A stretch of DNA of 64,000 nucleotides. Origin: Cliona cf. orientalis. Its lineage: Eukaryota > Porifera > Demospongiae > Clionaida > Clionaidae. Under the pieces are notes generated by a model. It saw only the letters and a list, made by a program, of their open reading frames with translations, made no database searches and had not been told where the DNA came from. Below, in pieces: positions 59,032 to 64,000 of this stretch; position 1 is the stretch's first letter, and each line of letters starts with the position of its first letter. Location: positions 558,001 to 622,000 of the forward strand of contig OZ005704.1 of assembly GCA_963930775.1 (NCBI GenBank), read 5' to 3'. A program made the position numbers and the translations under genes.

Positions 59032-60652
59032 GGGATAATCTTGTGAGAGGGGATATGGGAGGTGGGGGTTACGGTCACTGTGTACCAGGTATAATCACAA
59101 TGTTAACAATTCCATAGTAGCTATAGCTACATTATGGACTGACACATTTGGGCAGGTATACATAGCTAGTTACATGGGTGTAAAATCTCACTGCTGTTAA
59201 ATACGTATATACGTTAGCTACAATCAAACCTCTAGTAACTGTACACCATGCATATTTCAAGCTCTAGTAAAGAACTGTTATCCAGTGATTGCACTAAATT
59301 ATCCACTTTTATAGAGGCATACACATCAGAATTGGACGAACAAATGGCTGCCATAAGAGGTTTGTTAATTATAATTTTGAGTGTCAATCTTGATACTGAC
59401 TTATTGTCTATTCCTTGTCCTTATTGTTTAGCCCAAATGCCGGAAAGACAAGAATTGGAGAAACTGAGGAAACAACTTGAAGCTTTCAAAATTACTAATC
59501 AGATGGACTGCTCACTGACAGAAAATCTTAAGGCTATCTCTCAACGAAGTCTTCAAAATTATTTGGAGAAGTCTCTGAAGGGAGGAAAAGAAGTTCAAAC
59601 AATAAAAAAACATCTGAATGAACTTAAAGAGGACCTCCTAATTTCAGATGAAATGTGTACATGGGCACTTGAAATGGTTGATAAGATGAATTTGGAGCAG
59701 CCATCTACTAGTGAGTATTCTATTCAAACTTTGGCACACACTAAATAGCTAATTAAGCTTTACCCGATATACTTATGACTCAACTTTCCCTATAGATCCA
59801 TATATCAAGGTGGAACAACGTTTGAATAACAGATTTATTGGCGATGGTACATATGCAAGAGTTCAGATCGTTACTGATGAAAAAGGAATTGAGTATGCGG
59901 CAAAGAGATTTCTTCGTTCTCGCTGTAAAGAATTCAGCTCTGAGTTCACTCTACTAGCTCAACTACGGCATGTTAATATCGTCTGCTACATTGGCTTGGC
60001 GGGGCCATTCAGTCCAGACGAACACCCTGCAATCATAATGGAGCTACTAGATATTGATCTTCACAGACGTATCCTCTCTTCTCAGCCGATGGCACTCCCC
60101 ACACAACTCAAAATATTACTAGATGTAGCAGCAGGACTGAACTACTTGCACACTTATACTCCAATAATAATTCATCGAGATCTTACCGCCAAAAACGTTC
60201 TTCTGAATTCAGCTGGTTTGGCAAAAATAGCAGATTTTGGCAATTCACGCATGGTTAGCAAAGAGCAGCTCACCACAATGACATCCGGTGTTGGGACCCT
60301 GGTTTACTTAGCCCCTGAAGCACTTGGTAGCGATTATGACGAAAAAATTGACATTTTTTCATACGGTCACCTCATGTTATTTATCTTGATCGGAAAATTC
60401 CCAGATAACCTCCTTCCCGCATCCTATTTTGATAAAGATCCAGGAAATGGGATTCACGTTCCAAAAGTACGTCTAGAGGTAGATCGTAGACAGGACCATC
60501 TAAACGGTCTCGAGGAGAAAGTCAGTGATGATTCAATTGTGGAGTTGGTCAAAAAATGTCTTTCGAACAACTCAGAAGATCGTCCAGCTGCTTTGCAGCT
60601 GATCAAATTCCTAAAAACCCGTGTTGTAGGTGATTATAGTGCACTTTTGTAA
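58526..60652 (+). CDS. Gene G: CARD-like/helical/RIPK-TKL-like protein kinase, paralogue of gene B
   Basis: Four exons: 58526-58841, 59315-59359, 59432-59710, 59796-60652; 498 residues, same exon count and phases as gene B. The CARD-like domain (about 8-103) has REIVRKYSVEL, LMDQVTFEKYV and LCSILRQPEDKELSDLATAI. A 15-codon linker exon follows, then the helical domain (ELEKLRKQLEAFKIT ... CTWALEMVDK). The kinase has loop GDGTYARV, ATP lysine in YAAKRF (about 250), HRDLTAKN (340-347), DFG (360-362) and LAPEA, so it should be active. An in-frame ATG at 59248 in intron 1 would give a CARD-less form, but this is speculative. A 35-base G run sits in intron 1. Confidence 0.85.
58996..59030. repeat. 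G35 homopolymer in intron 1 of gene G
   Basis: The longest homopolymer of the window, on the sense strand of gene G. Long G tracts form quadruplexes and are length-unstable; the true length may differ from the assembly. Confidence 0.85.
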
Positions 60653-60935
60653 AATTAACGCGCATTGTTGATTTAATAATGTTCGAATGCGCGGCGCGCG
60701 CATGCATGAGCGCGTGCGCGTGCGTGTGATAATCACGTTGTACTTGTAATAATAGCTCATAATAATTACCGGTATAATAATATATACACATAGCTAGCTC
60801 ATGCATGATCATGCAAATTATAAAAGGGGTGGGGTATAGTGCATGTACGTACCTATAGTGCTTACGGCGTGACCCCGATTTGGAGTAGCTTGCATTGACC
60901 CATTTTGGCGATATACTGATCTCCGAGACGTAGCT
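60653..60935 (+). promoter_or_regulatory. Spacer and promoter upstream of gene H
   Basis: Contains a dense cluster of GCGC/CATG words (about 60687-60726, such as GCGCGGCGCGCGCATGC and GCGCGTGCGCGTGCG) about 220 bp before the start of gene H. These resemble NRF1-type sites. Confidence 0.4.
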
Positions 60936-63900
60936 ATGGAGGAAACAGAGACTCGAGTTGCGGCAGAAGCGGCTCACGCAGTCATTAGAAAATTCTTCGC
61001 CCGTCTTTACAAAGTCGTCGTTGATGGCAGTATTCCAGTCAGACTGTATTCAGAGGAATTGATCGAGCAGTCTACTTTGAGTCTGGACGGCGTGGAAGAC
61101 GACAAGGGCCAGAGGATATTATTGGACGTGCAGCAAAAGATAACACAGTCCATGAATGGCGACCTACTGAATGATTTCTGTCGAATTCTACGTGAGGAGA
61201 ATAAAAAGCTAACTAATCTTGCTAAAGATATCCAAGGTGAGTAAATGACTGAAAAATTATAGCTATACTGACTAATTATGGAGCGGCATGTATGATAAAA
61301 CCATCCCACATTCATAGTAGCTAGCAAGAGTAGCTTCGTACCCAAGCCCTTTGAGGGGGAGGAGAAAGGGCCTGGTTCTTATTGCACACGCATGCACCAA
61401 CTACCCCAAGAAAGCGCAGGGTACCACAAACGACTACGTTTTTTTGTCCTCCTCCCGCGGCCTAGGGTACAAGGCTACACCGATAGGACATCGTTTTGTA
61501 CTCTAGGCACGGAAGGAGGGCGAAAAAGCCTACGGTCATTCGTAGCACCCCAGGTTTTCTTGGAGTAGTTGGTACATACACGTGCAATAGGTACCAGGCC
61601 CTTTCTCCTCCTTCCGGGCCTGGGTACGAGGCTATGTTAAGAGTAGTATCTATTATAGCTCTAGTTTCCCCTCTCCCCTCCACCCCACATAGCTATCTAC
61701 TTGGTGTGCATGCCAGTGTGAGGCTTTTCTACATGCAATCAACTACTATAGTGTGGTGTGTGATCCTTTCAATATTATCTAGATGCTTATCAAAACGAAT
61801 TGAAAAAGAAAACGAGTGAATCTGAAGGTGGGTACACTAATAATATTTATTATGTTCAATATAAATACCATAAATCTGGAAACTTTCTTGTAGCTAATAA
61901 AAGCATATAAAAATTTTGTTGCCTGTGGAAATAGTCATGAATAGATTGAAATATTTAATTACTAAAGATTCAATCGACAATAAAATTGTCACCTTGATAC
62001 ACGTACACAGCCAGGGTTGCCACATGTTTTGCTTGAGTGTGTTTCAAAATTTTTTACCATAAAATATTTTATTATTTATGGTTGAAACAGCGAAAATTCC
62101 AGATTTACACATAGTTATTCTTGGCCTATATATACTATAGCTCAAATGTCTGGCAAAAGTGAATTAGAAGTATTGAAGAAGCAACTCCATGCATTCAAAC
62201 TGACTGGTCTGATGCAAAATCCTCCTGAAGGTCTCAAGAGCGTCATCGAAAGAACACTTCAGAATTACATTGAGACCTCACTAGAAGCAAGCGTAGCTCC
62301 TCAGATAATCAAAGAGCAGCTGAATGAGCTATGTGAAAAGCATTCGCTGATCTCTTCAGAGATGTTTATGTGGGCACTACGGGAACATGAAAAGCTCGTA
62401 AAGAAGAAATCACCTACTACTATTCAAGGCACAGAAGTTGCTCAGGTCCCCCAAGAAATTACTTCAGCTAAAGAAATAGGTGCTCCATTGCTTTCACCTT
62501 CAGTCCTGTACCACGCCAGCCTTGTTTGTGAAGCTGTCAACACCTGCGTCAGCACAAAATCCGTTCACGAATTTCTGAAGAAAGAAGGTCATGAACTGCA
62601 TGAGGTTTCATTCTCTCTTCCAAACAACGATATCGATAGGTACCTGGTGGCTATAGCTAAGAGGGAAGGCAGTCACAGTGTCATCTATGTGGCATTCCGT
62701 AGCAAACCTGCACTTAAGAGCTGGCTGTCTCAGCATAAATCCTTTGAAGAAGGTATAGTTAAACTCTATGATAATTTACTTTCTCCAGCCTTTTTTCCTG
62801 TTTTGAAAATATGCTTGATATAGGTTTAAAAGATCAAACCCTGAAAATACCTCTGAGATTTTTCATTGAGCAGCTTTTGAAGAAAAATAAGATTGTCTTC
62901 ACTGGTATGAATTTCTTAATCATGCACATGCATGGTCTATATACCAGATTACAACAATCCTATTACTTTATGAAATGAACATCAATTTTTATAGGGTTCT
63001 CTTATGGCGGTATGTTGGCTAGCTGTGTGACCAGCTACCTTTGGAGGGCAGGATTCTTACTCAGTGTAGCACTGCTTCAGAAAAATGTCACTTGCATCAC
63101 ATTCGGACAGCCACTGATTAATATTCCCTTTGTCGAAAATACACTTGCAAGATTCCCGGAGCTTGAAGATACAATTCACTTGGTGCTGGATAAGCAAGAC
63201 AAGGTGCCTGGTCTTTTCCACTATTTTCAAGTTGGATGCATTTTAAAGGCCCAAAAGGATCAATCGTCTCCCTTGAAGAAGAGTCCCCAAACAGTATGTG
63301 ATGACTGAGACCGTTGTACAAACTATATAATAATAATCATTATGGTCATTATGTACTCAATGTAAATATACAGGATTTCAAAGATCCATTCAGTTCACAG
63401 TTCATGCAAGCACTGTGTGAATTAAAAGAGAAGGTACATGCAAGTGTGTGATCACATGCACTTCTTATCCTCCATTTTGCAGTTGCTTAGAGTACAAGTA
63501 TAATGTACAATTGTTCTTTTAGGCCTCTAAGCCGTCCTATTCAAAGGCAGTTAAATCCCGGAGTCCTACTAAGACAAAGCCAGGGGATTATTTGGCTGGA
63601 ATGATGAAAGACCTGGAAAAGTTGGGTGCCCGTGATGCAACGCAGCCTGATCTTCTCTTTGGCAAGCTTTATCTACTCGTGCTTGATGAATCTCAAAAAG
63701 CAGCAACTATCGTAAGGTGAAAAGGTGAAGTCACCAAAGAAGAGGCCTTCAAGGAGCTACTCCATGATCTTCTCACAGAGAAGCTGCAAGAGGATGCTTT
63801 TAAGTTGGTAAGGAATCATATTTTACCCCACATCTGTGCGTAGGCAGTTTTAGACAGGGACAGACTCGGGTTCATTATGTGGTAAAATAATTATTATCAT

Positions 63901-64000
63901 ATATAGATGTGAAAATTTTTGCCAAGCCCATTGTATTATAGAAAAAAAATTTTTGCCAACACGGTAAAGATCGCCATATCTCTTTAACACAGGACAAAAA
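60936..64000 (+). CDS. Gene H: CARD-like/helical/lipase-3 paralogue of gene C, cut by window end, with an in-frame stop
   Basis: Exons seen: 60936-61236, 61783-61827, 62141-62752, 62824-62904, 62995-63293, 63374-63433, 63523-63807. The CARD-like, linker and helical modules and the lipase part (IYVAFRSK, GFSYGG, DKQDKVPGLFHYF) match gene C closely. Exon 7 continues the same alignment, but at 63718-63720 a TGA stands where C and E encode a conserved tryptophan (VWKSEVTK in C, VWNKITK in E). After the stop the homologous frame goes on to a normal donor at 63807. So H is a recent pseudogene, a null allele, a sequencing error, or it makes a lipase-only protein. Beta domain and GTPase exons, if any, lie beyond the window. 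Confidence 0.75.
61331..61634. mobile_element. 304-bp full-length foldback element in intron 1 of gene H
   Basis: Ends TAGCTTCGTACCCAAGCCC and, inversely, GGGCCTGGGTACGAGGCTA. Nearly the whole element pairs with itself: arms include GAGAAAGGGCCTGG / CCAGGCCCTTTCTC, ACCAACTAC / GTAGTTGGT and TTGTCCTCCTCCCGCGG / its imperfect inverse, down to a short centre near 61475-61490. It looks like a MITE of the long-hairpin type. Confidence 0.8.

Noticed and set aside
59248-59314. Alternative start (MHISSSSKELL) for gene G
   Set aside because: The linker exon at 59315 has a clear acceptor in phase with the CARD exon, exactly as in gene B, so the upstream ATG is most likely intronic.
1-64000. tRNA, rRNA and CRISPR signals
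   Set aside because: No tRNA B-box with matching cloverleaf, no conserved rRNA segment and no regularly spaced identical repeats were found on reading both strands.

Overview
The window looks like nuclear DNA of an early-branching animal, most likely a demosponge (inference). It has compact multi-exon genes, mostly 50-150 bp GT-AG introns, AT-rich spacers full of short palindromic words, and metazoan families such as a RING/PDZ ubiquitin ligase, claspin, NPC2, TADA2B and NDUFAF7. No rRNA, tRNA or CRISPR array was recognised. Gene models were built by hand from reading frame, splice sites and homology remembered from protein families. Claspin, NPC2, TADA2B, NDUFAF7, the coiled-coil gene and cluster genes A, B, C, E and G splice to an intact frame; the terminal exon of the RING/PDZ gene does not yet fit.

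Layout. 1-5.8 kb: no supported gene, only degenerate repeats. 5.8-19.7 kb (minus): a PDZRN/LNX-like RING, TRAF-zinc-finger, double-PDZ E3 ligase with two long introns full of simple repeats. 20.2-27.8 kb (plus): claspin (CLSPN), head-to-head with the ligase. 28.0-28.9 kb (minus): NPC2. 29.1-33.0 kb (minus): an 875-residue coiled-coil protein I cannot name. 33.2-36.2 kb (plus): TADA2B, head-to-head with the coiled-coil gene. 36.5-39.0 kb (minus): NDUFAF7.

39.1-64 kb (plus) is a tandem cluster of related, probably immune or cell-death, genes, here called A to H. Five (B, C, E, G, H) start with the same three-part module: a CARD-like domain exon, a tiny linker exon and a helical domain. That module is joined either to a RIPK/TKL-like protein kinase (B, G) or to a class-3-lipase-like alpha/beta hydrolase, a conserved beta-rich domain, a long uncharacterised region and a P-loop GTPase (C, E; H runs off the window). 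A is a short lipase plus beta-domain gene. D and F are stray copies of the last exon of A. The order (A-last-exon copy, CARD gene) recurs three times, suggesting repeated segmental duplication.

A shared CARD-like adaptor on a kinase and on a lipase-GTPase, encoded side by side, suggests that the products interact through homotypic CARD contacts. I know of no described animal system with the CARD / lipase-3 / GTPase architecture, and this is the main discovery candidate. Small foldback (MITE-like) elements sit in several introns and spacers of the right half.
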